Translations under genes and position numbers: made by a program
NCBI RefSeq assembly: GCF_963924675.1
Contig: NC_089230.1
Coordinates: 69,429,443 to 69,493,442 of the forward strand
Origin: Phocoena phocoena
Taxonomy: Eukaryota; Chordata; Mammalia; Artiodactyla; Phocoenidae
Reading direction: 5' to 3'
Length of the DNA stretch: 64,000 bases
Shown here: piece by piece, positions 33,031-44,310 of the stretch
How positions within the stretch are numbered: position 1 is the first letter of the stretch
How the letters are laid out: each line of letters begins with the position of its first letter
The notes under the pieces: generated by a model
The model's input: the letters and a program-made list of their open reading frames with translations, nothing else
Told to the model about the DNA's origin: nothing
The model's database searches: none

Positions 33031-34565
33031 GTAAGTCATAACAGAGGAAGAGACAGAACTCTGTTGAGTGTTTGAGGGAATAGGACAGGAAAAAGAACTA
33101 AATCCTCATCTTCCACAGTAGGAAGTCAATGAATAATGCTTGAAATGGAAAACTCAAGATATAACAGTAAAAGTATGTGTTTTGGAGCTGTGGGTACTAC
33201 CAAAATAACCAGTCAAAAGAGTTCAAAGTAGTTGCCTTTGGAAGAAGAATTTTGGCTCCAGAAGGCGGAGCAATCAGAGTTCTGCTGCTTGCCATAGTGC
33301 TGTGGAATACTTTATTCCTTAAATAATAAGATTATTTAACCTTGATTAAAACAAAGCCTTAATTTAAAAATATATATATATATAAGATATATACAGTATC
33401 TGAATAACAAAAGAAGAGTAAAACTAGAACTTAACCATAAAATAAAAAATGTTTCTTCAGAGAAGAAAAATTGAGGGGGGGTGGGGGGGATTTTTTAAAT
33501 CTAGGGATTAGGTTAACTAGCAAGACTATGGTTTCTAACTTTAATTTGAAAACTTTCATAATGAGATTAACTTATTCTAGGGAGGTTGTAAGAACTATTT
33601 TTAAAAGGTAAGTTAATCCATAGGAATTTGGGAAAAGAAGACAAGTGACTGTGAAATCAAATGAGCAAGCAGATATAATAATCCCAAATGGCTAGAAATC
33701 TTGTATTTCAGGAGAGGGAGAAAGTAAAAGAATTTTCCTTTAGACTGTATTTCTACAATTGTAAAAAGACAACAACAACAAAAAAAAAGCACAAATAAAT
33801 CTCTTGAAAAAGACATAAAATGATTACTCTTGGTAGAGTGCTATAGTCTACTGCGAAGGGAATTGTTTTCAGGTAACCTTGGGTTGACAGATGTGTTACC
33901 AAACCCAGTGCTTTTCAACAGAGTGGCTGGAGGTAATGCAGTGTATTATCTTCTCTGCAAGCATTTCACCAACGCAGACTGAGTCCCTGATGTATCAACA
34001 CTTCAGAGATTTAACTGTGCTCATATAATTATGACAAGAAAACATAGAACTCTCTGCACATTATCTAGTTGTAAAGATGCTTACTCTTATTCTCTTAATT
34101 TCATTAGGAATTTTTTAGTTAAGAGTTTATAACCACTGTATAAATCATGCTTAGTTTATTAATAGGATGATAATGCAGAAGACAGAAAAATATAATTATT
34201 TTTTGTTAGGTAAAAGAAGAAGGTAAAAGGAGGAAAGAGAACTAGCATTTACTGAGTACAGACCACCATTTAGAGGTATCATCTCTGTGAACTGTAAAGT
34301 AAGTAGCTATTTGTTTTATTTCAGGTTCCCTAGAAAACAGAGCCACAGGCAAATATTGAGAGTTAACGTTTTTTGGAAAAAAGCAATTTCAGGGCAGCAA
34401 GGAAGAGCAAAAGAGAAATGATACAAGAACTTAGGAAGTAATTCAAGGCATTGCTGACACGTAACTTTTGCCATGCATATTGACTTTGGAACCCAGCCTC
34501 ACGAAAGTGACTACTGATGGGTGTGCTGCCTTCCATGCTATCCCTTAGAGGGATAAAAAGTCGAC
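33031..34565. other. Unassigned AT-rich sequence
   Basis: No exon is supported. It holds a G-rich tract at 33475-33489, a (TA)n patch near 33368-33382 and possible old-repeat traces ('tccctagaaaacagagccac', near 34328). A perfect 16 bp palindrome (aaaaagtcgacttttt) sits at the L1 junction near 34556-34571. Confidence 0.4.
33475..33489 (+). repeat. Minimal G-quadruplex motif
   Basis: Seven G, one T, seven G: exactly GGG-G-GGG-T-GGG-G-GGG, the shortest arrangement of four G-triplets with single-base loops. Confidence 0.75.
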
Positions 34566-34569
34566 TTTT

Positions 34570-37500
34570 TTAGATTCCATATATATGTGTTAACATACGG
34601 TATTTGAATTTCTCTTTCTGACTTAACTTCACTCTGTATGACAGTCTCTAGGTCCATCCACATGATTACAAATAACTCAATTTCGTTTCTCTTTATGGCT
34701 GAGTAATATTCCATTGTATATACGTGTCACATCTTCTCTAGGTCCATCCACATGATTACAAATAACTCAATTTCATTTCTTTTTATGGTTGAGTAATATT
34801 CCATTGTATATATGTGCCACATCTTCTTTATCCACTCATCTGTCGATGGACACTTAGGTTGATACCATGTCGTGGCTATTGTAAATAGAGCTGCAACAAA
34901 CATTGTGGTATATGACTCTTTTTGAATTATGGTTTTCTCAGGGTATATGCCCAGTAGTACGATTGCTGGGTCCTACGGTAGTTCTATTGTTAGTTTTTTA
35001 AGGAACCTCCATACTTTTCTCCCTAGTGGCTGTATCAATTTACATTCCCACCAACAATGCAAGAGGGTTCCCTTTTCTCAACACCCTCTCCAGCATTTAT
35101 TGTTTCTAGATTTTTTGATGATGGCCATTCTGACTGGTGTGAGGTGATACCTCATTGTACTTTGGATTTGCATTTCTCTAATAGCTACTGACATTGAGCA
35201 TCCTTTCATGTCTTTGTTGGCAATCTGTATATCTTCTTTGGAGAAATGTATATTTAGGTCTTCTGCCCATTTTTGGATTGGGTTGTTTGGTTTTTTGATA
35301 TTGAGCTGCATGAGCTGCTTGTATATTATGGAGATTAATCCTTTGTCAGTTGCTTTGTTGGCAAATATTTTTTCCCACTCTGAGGGTTGTCCTTTTGTCT
35401 TCTTTAGGGTTTCCTTTGCTGTGCAAAAGCTTTCAAGTTTCATTAAGTCCCATTTGTTTACTTTTGTTTTTATTTACATTTCTCTAGGAGGTGGGCCAAA
35501 AAAGATCTTGCTGTGATTGATGTCATAGAGTGTTCTGCCTATGTTTTCCTCTAAGAGTTTGATAGTGTCTGGCTTTACACTTAGGTCTTTAATCCATTTT
35601 GAGTTTATTTTTGTGTATGGCGCTAGGGAGTGTTGTAATTTCATTCTTTTACATGTACCTGTCCAGTTTTCCCAGCACTATTTATTGAAGAGGCTGTCTT
35701 TTCTCCGTTGTATATTCTTCCCTTCCTTAGCAAAAATAAGGTGACCATATGTGTATGCATTCATCTCTGGGCTTTCTATTTTGTTCCACTGATCTATATT
35801 TCTGTTTTTTGGCAGTACCACACTGTCTTGATTACTGTAGCTTTGTAGTATAGTCTGAAGTCCAGGAGCCTGATTCGTCCAGCTCCATTTTTCTTTCTCA
35901 AGATTGTTTTGGCTATTCGGGGTCTTTTGTGTTTCAATACAAATTGTGAAATTTTTTGTTCTAGTTCTGTGAAAAATGCCATTGGTAGTTTGAAAGTGAT
36001 TGCACTGAACCTGTAGATTACTTTGGGTAGTATAGTCATTTTCACAATGTTGATTCTTCCAATCCAAAAACATGGTATATCTCTCCATCTGTTTCTATCA
36101 CCTTTAATTTCTTTCATCAGTGTCTTGTAGTTTTCTGCATACAGGCCTTTTGTCACCCTAGGCAGGTTTATTACTAGGTATTTTATTCTTTTGTTGCAGT
36201 GGTAAATGGGAGTGTTTCCTTAATTTCTCTTTCAGATTTTTCACCATTAGTGTAGAGGAATGCAAGAGATTTCTGTGCATTAATTTTGTATCCTGCTACT
36301 TTACCAAATTCATTGATTAGCTCTAGTAGTTTTCTGGTAGCATCTTTAAGATTCTCTATGTATAGTATCATGTCATCTGCAAACTGACAGCTTTACTTCT
36401 TCTTTTCTGATTTGGATTCCTTTTATTTCTTTTTCTTCTCTGATTGCTGTGGCTAAAACTTCCAGAACTATGTTGAATAAGAGTGGTGAGACTTGGCAAC
36501 CTTGTCTTGTTCTTGATCTTAGTGGAAATGGTTTGTTTTTCACCATTGAGGATGATGCTGGCTGTGGGTTTGTCATATATGGCCTTTATTATGTTGAGGA
36601 AAGTTCCCTCTATGCCTACTTTCTGGAGAGTTTTTATCATAAATGCGTGTTGAATTTTGTCAAAAGCTTTCTCTGCATCTATTGAGATGATCATATGGAT
36701 TTTCTCCTTCAATTTGTTAATATGGTGTATCACATTAATTGATTTGCGTATAGTAAAGAATCCTTGCAGTCCTGGGAGAAACCCCACTTGGTCATGGTGT
36801 ATGATCCGTTTAATGGCTGTTTGCTAGTATTTTGTTGAGGATTTTTGCATGTATGTTCATCAGTGATATTGGCCTGTAGTTTTCTTTCTTTCTGACATCT
36901 TTGTCTGGTTTCGGTATTAGGGTGATGGTGGCCTCGTAGAATGAGTTTAGGAGTGTTCCTCCCTCTGCTATATTTTGGAAGAGTTTGAGAAGGATAGGTG
37001 TTAGCTCTTCTCTAAATGCTTGATAGAATTCGCCTGTGAAGCCATGTGGTCCTGGGCTTTTGTTTGTTGGAAGATTTTTAATCACAGTTTCAATTTCAGT
37101 GCTTGTGATTGGTCTGTTCATATTTTCTATTTCTTCCTGGTTCAGTCTCGGAAGGTTGTGCATTTCTAAGAATTTGTCCATTTCTTCCAGGTTGTCCATT
37201 TTATTGGCATAGAGTTGCTTGTAGTAATCTCTCATGATCCTTTGTATTTCTGCAGTGTCAGTTGTTATTTCTCCTTTTTCATTTCTAATTCTATTGGTTT
37301 GAGTCTTCTCCCTTTTTTTCTTGATCAGTCTGGCTAATGGTTTATCAATTTTGTTTATCTTCTCAAAGAACCAGCTTTTAGATTTGTTGATCTTTGCCAT
37401 CGTTTCCTTCATTTCTTTTTCATTTATTTCATATCTGATTTTTATGATTTCTTTCCTTCTGCTAACTTTGGGGTTTTATTGTTCTTCTTTCTCTAATTGC

Positions 37501-38470
37501 TTTAGGTGTAAGGTTAGGTTGTTTATTTGAGATGTTTCTTGTTTCTTAAGGTAGGATTGTATTGCTATAAACTTCCCTCTTAGAACTGCTTTTGCTGCAT
37601 CCCATAGGTTTTAGGTTGTCACGTTTCCATTGTCATTTGTTTCTAGGTATTTTTTTATTTCCTCTTGGATTTCTTCAGTGATCTCTTGGTTATTAAGTAG
37701 TGTGCTGTTTAGCCTCCATACGTTTGTATTTTTTATGGTTTTTTTCCTGTAATTGATACCTAGTCTCATAGTGTTGTGGTCAGAAAAGATACTTGATATG
37801 ATTTCAATTTTCTTAAATTTACCAAGGCTTCATTTGTGACTAAAGATATGACCTAACCTGGAGAATGTTCTATGACCACTTGAGAAGAAAGTGTATTCTG
37901 TTGTTTTTGGATGGAATGTCCTATAAATATCAATTAAGTCCATCTTGCTTAATGTGCCATTTAAAGCTTCTGTCTCCTTATTTATTTTCATTTTGGATGA
38001 TCTGTTATTGTTGAAAGTGGGGTGTTAAAGCCCCCTACTCTTATTGTATTACTGTTGATTTCCCCTTTTATGGCTTTTAGCATATGCCTTATGTATTGAG
38101 GTGCTCCTAGGTTGGGTGCATAAATATTTACAATTGTTATAGTCTCTTTTTGGATTGATCCCTTGATCATTATGTAGTGTCCTTGTTTGTCTCTCGTAAT
38201 AGCCTTTGTTTTAAAGTCTATTTTGTCTGATATGAGAATTGCTACTCCCACTTTCTTTTGATTTCCATTTGTGTGGAATATCTTTTTTCATCCCCTCACT
38301 TTCAGTCTGTATGTGTCCCTAGGTCTGAAGTGGGTCTCTTGTAGACAGCATATATATGGGTCTTGTTTTTGTATCCATTCAGTCAATCTATGTCTTTTGG
38401 TTGGAGCATTTAATCCATTTTCATTTAAGGTAATTATCCATATGTATGTTCCTATTACCACTTTCTTAAT
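34570..38470 (-). pseudogene. LINE-1 ORF2 (endonuclease-reverse transcriptase), broken
   Basis: Remnant of the L1 endonuclease and reverse transcriptase. Open pieces in order: endonuclease (37988-38251, with 'TIVNIYAPNLGAPQYI'), the fingers/palm region (36810-37412, with '[16 protein letters not shown]' and '[20 protein letters not shown]'), 36368-36787, 36183-36371, 35794-36156, and the C-terminal part 35078-35443. Just before the catalytic FADD motif (about 36380-36395) two bases are missing relative to the usual codons, which shifts the frame at the active site. A 90 bp duplication lies near the C-terminus. It cannot make a working enzyme. Confidence 0.92.
34651..34830 (-). repeat. 90 bp tandem duplication inside L1 ORF2
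   Basis: Two adjacent 90-base copies (34651-34740 and 34741-34830), both beginning 'ggtccatccacatgattaca', differ at only about six positions. Ninety bases are 30 codons, so the duplication keeps the ORF2 frame. The 5260-6015 L1 copy has a single unit here. Confidence 0.92.
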
Positions 38471-38519
38471 TGTTTTGGGTTTGTTATTGTAGGTCTTTTC
38501 CTTCTCTTGTGTTTCCTGC

Positions 38520-39409
38520 CTAGAGAAGTTCCTTTAGCATTTGTTGTAAAGCTGGTTTGGTGGTGCTGAATTCTCGCAGCTTTTGCTTGTCTGTAAAGGT
38601 TTGAATTTCTCTTTCAAATCTGAATGAGATCCTTGCTCGGTAGAGTATTCTTGGTTGTAGGTTTTTCCCTTTCATCACTTTAAATACGTCCTGCCACTCC
38701 ATTCTGGTTTGCAGAGTTTCTGCTGAAAATCAGCTGTTAACCTTATGGGGATTCCCTTGTATGTTATTTGTTGCTCTTTTCTTGCTGCTTTTAATATTTT
38801 TTCTTTGTATTTAATTTTTGATAGTTTGATTAATATGTGTCTTGGCGTGTTTCTCCTTGGATTTATCCTGTTTGGACACTCTGCACTTCATGGATTTGAT
38901 TGACTATTTCCTTTCCCATAGTAGCGAAGTTTTCAACTATAATCTCTTCAAATATTTTCTCAGTCCCCTTTTTATTTTTTTCTTCTTCTGGGACCCCTGT
39001 AATTCAAATGTTGGTGCATTTAATGTTGTCCCACAGGTCTCTGAGACTGTCCTCAATTCTTTTCATTCTTTTTTCTTTATTCTGCTCTGTGATAGCTATT
39101 TCCACTATTTTATCTTCCAGGTCATTTATCCGTTTTTCTGCCTCAGTTATTCTGCTATTGATTCCTTCTAGAGAAAATTTAATTTCATTTATTGTGTTAC
39201 TCATCATTGTTTTTTTGCTCTTTAGTTGTTCTAGGTCTTCGTTAAACGTTTGTGTATTTTCTCCATTCTATTTCCAAGATTTTGGATTATCTTTACTATC
39301 ATTGCTCTGAATTCTTTTCAGGTAGACTGCCTATTTCCTCTTCATTTGTTTCGTCTGGTGGGTTTTTATCTTGCTCCTTCATCTGCTGCATATTTCTCTG
39401 TCTTCTAAT
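38520..39409 (-). pseudogene. LINE-1 ORF1 (RNA-binding chaperone), broken
   Basis: Remnant of ORF1p, about 296 codons. The C-terminal part is open at 38520-38702 and the coiled-coil part at 39004-39207 ('SRITEAEKRINDLEDKI'). The initiator is ATT where the copy at 63851 has ATG, and about 30 codons in, one A is lost from an A run after 'SLPEK', so the frame ends at 39299. ORF1 is dead. Confidence 0.9.
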
Positions 39410-40180
39410 TTTTCTTAACTTACTGTGTTTGGTGTCTCCTTTTCGCAGGCTGCAGGTTTGCAGATCCCTTTTTTTTTTTTGGTGTTTGCCCCTAGTGGGT
39501 AAGGTTGGTTCAGTGGCTTGTGTAGGCTTCCTGGTGGAGGGGATTGGTGCCTGTGTTCTGGCGCGTGTGGCTGGATCTTGTCTTTCTGGTGGGCAGGGCC
39601 GCATCTGGTGGTGTGTTTTATAGGTGTCTGTTAACTTAGTATGATTTTAGGCAGCCTCTCTGCTAATGGGTGTGGTTGTGTTCCGGTCTTGCTTATTGTT
39701 TAGCTTGGGGCATCCAGCACTGGAGTTTGCTGGCCGTTGGGTGGAGGTGGGTCTTAGCATGGAGACAGAGATCTCTGGGAGAGCTCTTGCTGAGTGATAT
39801 TAAGTGGGGCCCAGAGGTCTCTGGTGGTCCAATGTCCTGAACTTGGCTCTCTCACCTCAGAGACTCAGGCCTGACACCAGGCTGGAGCACCTAGACCCTG
39901 TCAGCCCCACTGGCGAAGCGGCTTCTAGTGTGTGGAAACTTTCCTCCTTCACAGCTCCCTCCCAGAGGTACAGTTCCTGTCCCTATTCTTTTGTCTCTCT
40001 TTTTTCTTTTTTCTTTTGCCCTACCCAGGTACGTGGGGAGTTTCTTGCCTTTTGGGAGGTCTGAGGTCTTCTGCCAGTGTTCAGTAGGTGTTCTGTAGGA
40101 GTTGTTCCATGTGTTCTGGTGTATCTGTAGGGAGGAAGGTGATCTCCGCGTCTTACTCCTCTGCCATCTTGAAGGTCCCA

Positions 40181-40222
40181 CCGGCAGGCGGATTCTTAAC
40201 CACTGTACCACCAGGGAAGCCC
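40181..40222 (-). mobile_element. CHR SINE head joined to the L1 5' end
   Basis: The first ~42 bases of a CHR SINE in reverse ('ggcggattcttaaccactgt', 'accaccagggaagccc'). On the minus strand the order is SINE start, then directly the L1 5' end. The SINE's body, B box and tail are absent. Confidence 0.88.
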
Positions 40223-40330
40223 TAGTTATCTATTTTATATATAGTAGTGTGTATATGTCAATCCCAATCTCTCAGTTTATTCCTCCCCCTCCACCCCCAG
40301 TAACCATAAGTTTATTTTCTACACCTTGCT
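40223..40330 (-). mobile_element. LINE-1 3' UTR fragment, antisense
   Basis: The plus strand reads 'gttatctattttatatatag', 'tagtgtgtatatgtcaatcc' and 'agtaaccataagtttatttt', the reverse of the L1 3' UTR middle. Its own 3' end is missing where the SINE head starts. Confidence 0.8.
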
Positions 40331-40979
40331 TCTTAAAGCCTTCCATTCCTTTGGTTTCCATCATAGCATACTGTCACTTGTCCCCTAACTCTCTGTCTCC
40401 TTTGAAGTTTTACCCATTTTATCTTTTTCACAGCCAGAGTCCTGGCAGAAAACACATGCTATACTCATAGTTAATGCGAAGACTCTTTACAGGTTTCAGA
40501 GGGTGAAGACGGGCACCTGGGGATGGGGTGAGTCAGCAGGAAGTCATTACTGCCCCTATGTTTGAAGGGGCAAGAGGAGGGAATGCTGTTACACAAGCCT
40601 AGAGAGTGCTGGGATCCTTGGAAGATGGGATACCTGAGAGGAGTTGTAATAAAGAATCACAGCCTCACCAGAACCACATCCAGGTGGTGAGGGAACAAAG
40701 AGGGGGTAGGAAATAAATCCCTTGACCTTTTTCTCTTCCTACTCCCGAATTCCCATCAATGCTTCCCAGTAGCTGACACACCCAGAAGCCAGAGGCAAGG
40801 AAGCCCAGGTAACACAGTCAGGAGAAGTGAACACCCCACTCTCAGCACAGAGCAGGGCAGAGGAGGGCTGGGAGTGGGTGAGACAAGCAAACTGAAAATC
40901 AACACATTCCTCCACTGCCTGGTCATTAATTTAGCTTTCTTTAAATGTTGGAGCTCCCCAAAATTCACGCTCAGGCTCT
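40331..40979. other. Unassigned; probable ancient repeat at 40480-40870
   Basis: 'aagacgggcacctggggatg', 'gtgagtcagcaggaagtcat', 'aatcacagcctcaccagaac' and 'acagtcaggagaagtgaaca' are ordered as in a common ancient MER-type repeat whose name I cannot fix. No exon is supported. Confidence 0.4.
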
Positions 40980-41940
40980 TTCTGCTTCTTACACTATCCT
41001 CTCTACTGGGGAAATCTCATTCGTGCTCACAACTTCAATTTCTATCTATAATCAAATGGCCCTTAAATGTATATCTCATGCCCAAACTCTCCTCTGAGTT
41101 CCAGATTTCAATATTCTCTTGATTTCTCCATGTGGATATATTAAAAGAACTAAGTCTCATCAAATTAAACATTTCCAAATTATCTCATGGCCTCCTTGCC
41201 ATCTCCCACAAAATATAAAGCCCAGTTCCTCTTCCAGTATTTTCTCTTGAATGGCACTACCTTACATTCAGTAACCCAAGCCAAAAACCTAGGAATCTTC
41301 CTTGAGACTTTCATGCCCCTTGCCTTCCAACATCTAATCCAGTAGATCTTTGTCTACTTCCCTCCATCTCCACTGACTCATCCTGAGGCAGCTTCTCATC
41401 TGAACCACTGCAATAAACAGTAGTTATAATTACCAGTCCTCTTCTATCCAGTCTGGATGGCTCACAATTCATTCTCCATTCACAGTCACACTGACTTTTT
41501 TATATGTAAACCCATGCATGTTAACACCACTTGCGTCCTACCCCTACACCAGCTTAAAACCTTTTCCATTGCTTTTAGGATAGAAACCAAAAATATTAAC
41601 ATAGCCTACAAGGTCCTATAAATCACATCCTCTGCCTCTTTCCCTCACCCTCAACCCTCTAGCTGAATTGACCTTCTCTCAGATCATTAAATACATCACA
41701 CTTTCCCACACCACAGTGCCTTTGAACATACTCTTCCCTCTAAATGAAACACATTTCCCTCACTCTTATAACTTTAACTCAGCTTTTAGATCTCAACATA
41801 AACTTTACTCTTTATGGAAGCTTTTGCTAATTTTCCAGAGAGAATCCATTCCTCTTTTACATACTTTCATGGTACCATGTTCCTTTCCTCTATAGCACTT
41901 ATTTTGACTTGTAATTATAATTTACATGATTATTAAATTA
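40980..41940 (+). mobile_element. LINE-2, sense, ORF2 end and 3' region
   Basis: 'aaactctcctctgagttcca', 'ccatgtggatatattaaaag', 'agcctacaaggtcctataaa', 'gcctttgaacatactcttcc' and 'tatggaagcttttgctaatt' are successive L2 blocks. The terminal repeats are not preserved. Frames are broken. Confidence 0.8.
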
Positions 41941-41959
41941 ATAACTATCTATCTCCCTC

Positions 41960-42201
41960 TATATTGATTTTCTATTGCTGGAAAAGTACTGGCTTAAAAC
42001 AACGATTGTTGTTTCTCCTGATTCTGTGTTTGGCTGGGGTTCTTCATGCCACTCCACTGTCAGGTAGATTAAGAACCAGGCAGGCTTGACGGGGATAGCT
42101 GGAACAGCTGAGACTCTCTCCCTGTGTGATCTTTCATCTTCAAGAAAGTTCAATCAGACTTCTTCACAAGGTGGCAAAAGTGTTCTCAGAAGGTAAGAGC
42201 A
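41960..42201 (+). mobile_element. Old LTR-like repeat, part 1
   Basis: 'ttctattgctggaaaagtac', 'ggcttaaaacaacgattgtt' and 'tgatctttcatcttcaagaa' fit a common old mammalian LTR-like repeat. It is cut by a SINE at 42202 and by an L1 at 42542. Confidence 0.6.
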
Positions 42202-42425
42202 GGGACTTCCCTGGTGGTGCAGTGGTTAAGACTCCACAATGCCAATGCAGGGGGCCCAGGTTTGATCCCTGGTCAGGGAATTAGAACCCACATGCATGCC
42301 ACAACTAAGAGCTCACATGCCACAACTAAGGAGCTAGCAAGCTGCAACTAAGGAGCCGGCCTGCCGCAACTAAGACCCAGTACAACCAAATAAGTAAATA
42401 AATATTTTTTTTAAAAAAGAAGAAG
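42202..42425 (+). mobile_element. CHR-type SINE with repeated internal unit
   Basis: Head 'gggacttccctggtggtgca', B box 'caggtttgatccctgg', then four imperfect copies of a 'catgccacaactaag' unit and an (AAAT)-rich tail. Confidence 0.92.
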
Positions 42426-42541
42426 AAAGTAAAAACAGAAGCTTCAAGGATATCCTATAAGATCACAAAAGTTGCATTTTGTTGCTCGAGCAAGTCACAA
42501 GGTCAACCTAGATTTTAGGTATGGGAAAATAGGCTCCACAT
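42426..42541 (+). mobile_element. Old LTR-like repeat, part 2
   Basis: 'gagcaagtcacaaggtcaac' and 'ggaaaataggctccacatct' continue the repeat from 42201. The missing next block appears at 43709. Confidence 0.6.
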
Positions 42542-43708
42542 CTTAAATAAACAAGTGGGACTACATGAAACTAAAGAGCTTCCACACAGCAAAGGAAACA
42601 ATAAATTGAAAAGGCAACTTATAGAATGAGAGAAAGCATTCACAAACCTTATATCTGATAAGGGTTAATATCCAAAATACATAAAGAACTCAACAGCAAA
42701 AAAGCAAATAATCCACTATTAAAATGAGCAAAGGACCCAAATAGAGATATTTCCAAAGAAGACATACAGATGGCCAATAGGTATATGAAAAGATGCTCAA
42801 CGCCACTAATCATCAGGGAAATGAAAATTAAAACCACAATAAGGTATCACCTCACACATGTTAAAATGACCATTACCAAAAAGATGAGAAATAACAAGTG
42901 TCGGTGAGAAAGTGGAGAAAAGGAAATACCTGTGCACTGTTGATGGGAATGTAAATTGGTACAGCCATTATGAGAAACAGTATGGAGGCTCCTCAAAGAA
43001 TTAAAAATTGAACTACCATATGATCCAACAATCCCTTTCCTGGGTACATAACCGAAGGAACTGAAATCAGTGTCTTGAAGAGATATCAGCACACCCGTGT
43101 TCACCGAAGCATTATTCACAATAGCCAAGATACGGAAATAACCTAAGTGCCTGTCAGTGGATGAATGGAAGAATTGGTATATACATACAATGGAACATTA
43201 TTCAGCCATGATAAAGAAGGAAATTCTGCCATCTGCAACAACATAGATACAACTTGAGGGTATTATGCTAAGTGGGATAAATCAGAAACACAAATATTCT
43301 ATGACATCACTTATATGTGGGATTTTAAAAAGCTGAACTCACAAAAACACAGAGTAGAAGGGTGTTTACCAGGGACTGTTGGGTGGGGAGATAGGAAAGA
43401 TGCTGTTTAAGGGTACAAACTTGCAACTAGTAAATAAATAAGTTCTGGACACCTAACGCACAGCATAGTGATTATAGTCAATAGTGTATTGTAAACTTCA
43501 AAGTTGCTAAGACACTAGGTCTTAATTGTTCTCACCACACACACACAAATGATAATTATGTGACATGATAAAGGTGATAGCTAACGCTACAGTGGTAATC
43601 ATATTGTAATACGTAAATATATCCAACCAAGAAGTTTGTACACCTTAAACTTCACAAATGTTATATGTCAATCATATCTCAATATAAAGTAAATTTTAAA
43701 ACTTTTAT
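42542..43708 (+). mobile_element. Older LINE-1, ORF2 end and 3' UTR
   Basis: 'gtgggactacatgaaactaa', 'atggccaataggtatatgaa', 'accatatgatccaacaatcc', 'atgctaagtgggataaatca' and 'gttatatgtcaatcatatct' run in sense through the ORF2 C-terminal part and the 3' UTR. All frames are broken. The flanking LTR-like repeat resumes after it. Confidence 0.9.
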
Positions 43709-43765
43709 TTTCCACCTCTCTATGGGAGGAGCTGCAAATAATGTGTGACCATATTTAATATCTCA
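43709..43765 (+). mobile_element. Old LTR-like repeat, part 3
   Basis: 'ttccacctctctatgggagg' and 'agctgcaaataatgtgtgac' resume exactly where part 2 stopped. Confidence 0.55.
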
Positions 43766-43905
43766 CACAACCTCTAGAATGTAAACTCCACAAGGGCAGG
43801 AAATGTGTCTCTCTTGTTCATTGCTTATCCTCATTCATTTATTCAACATATATTTGTGGAATGCTTGCTATATGCCAGGCACTCTGCGCATAGTATGCAC
43901 TTAAA
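43766..43905. mobile_element. Two LINE-2 3' ends in opposite directions
   Basis: 'agaatgtaaactccacaagg' to 'tctcttgttcattgcttatc' is sense L2. From 43835, 'tttattcaacatatatttgt' and 'tatatgccaggcactctgcg' is reversed L2 (or MIR). They meet near 43832. Confidence 0.6.
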
Positions 43906-44049
43906 AATATATTTTGGTAGAGAGGAAAGGGAGGGAGGAAGGAATCTTCACTTACACATACAGTCAGAGCTCTGTTATTTCAATGAACAACAAAAAAATC
44001 TGCTATAAAATATAAACACAACACTTTATTCAATGCAGACACTGGCTTC

Positions 44050-44310
44050 ATCTGTATATTATTAGAACTAAGGTGACGGGATATCATGGAAATAGCTCAA
44101 AGCTTGAAGTGAGAGAACTAGGGTCCAAGAATAATTTTCCTCCTAATTAGCTGTGTGATTTTAAGGTTGTGACTTTTCTAGAACTCAGTGGAAACAGGTT
44201 TGAAAGAGATTTTAGTCCACTTTATTCACTGATTCCAATGAATACCAGAATAATGCCTGGGATATAGTAGGCGATCAATAAATATTTGTTAAATTAATGA
44301 ATGAATAAAT
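44050..44310 (-). mobile_element. MIR, antisense, with L2-like end
   Basis: 'ctcctaattagctgtgtgat' and 'cttttctagaactcagtgg' are reversed MIR. 'ataatgcctgggatatagta' with 'ggcgatcaataaatatttgt' ends it, a word shared by reversed MIR and sense L2. Confidence 0.6.

Larger units (their letters stand above)
34566..40180 (-). mobile_element. Nearly full-length LINE-1, antisense, inactive
   Basis: The element runs from its 5' start at about 40180 (GGGACCTTCAAGATGG on the minus strand) to the ORF2 stop at 34570-34572, where homology ends in six A's. It therefore has a 5' UTR (shortened compared with the copy at 61727), ORF1 and ORF2 but no 3' UTR. Both frames are broken by many stops and shifts. 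It abuts a SINE head at its 5' end. There is no recognisable A tail or target-site duplication, so the ends may have been modified after insertion, or the RNA was polyadenylated early at the ORF2 stop. Confidence 0.93.

Noticed and set aside
36810..37412. 200-codon reverse transcriptase frame as a possible standalone gene
   Set aside because: It lies inside a dead L1 ORF2 with broken frames on both sides and a frameshift at the catalytic motif.
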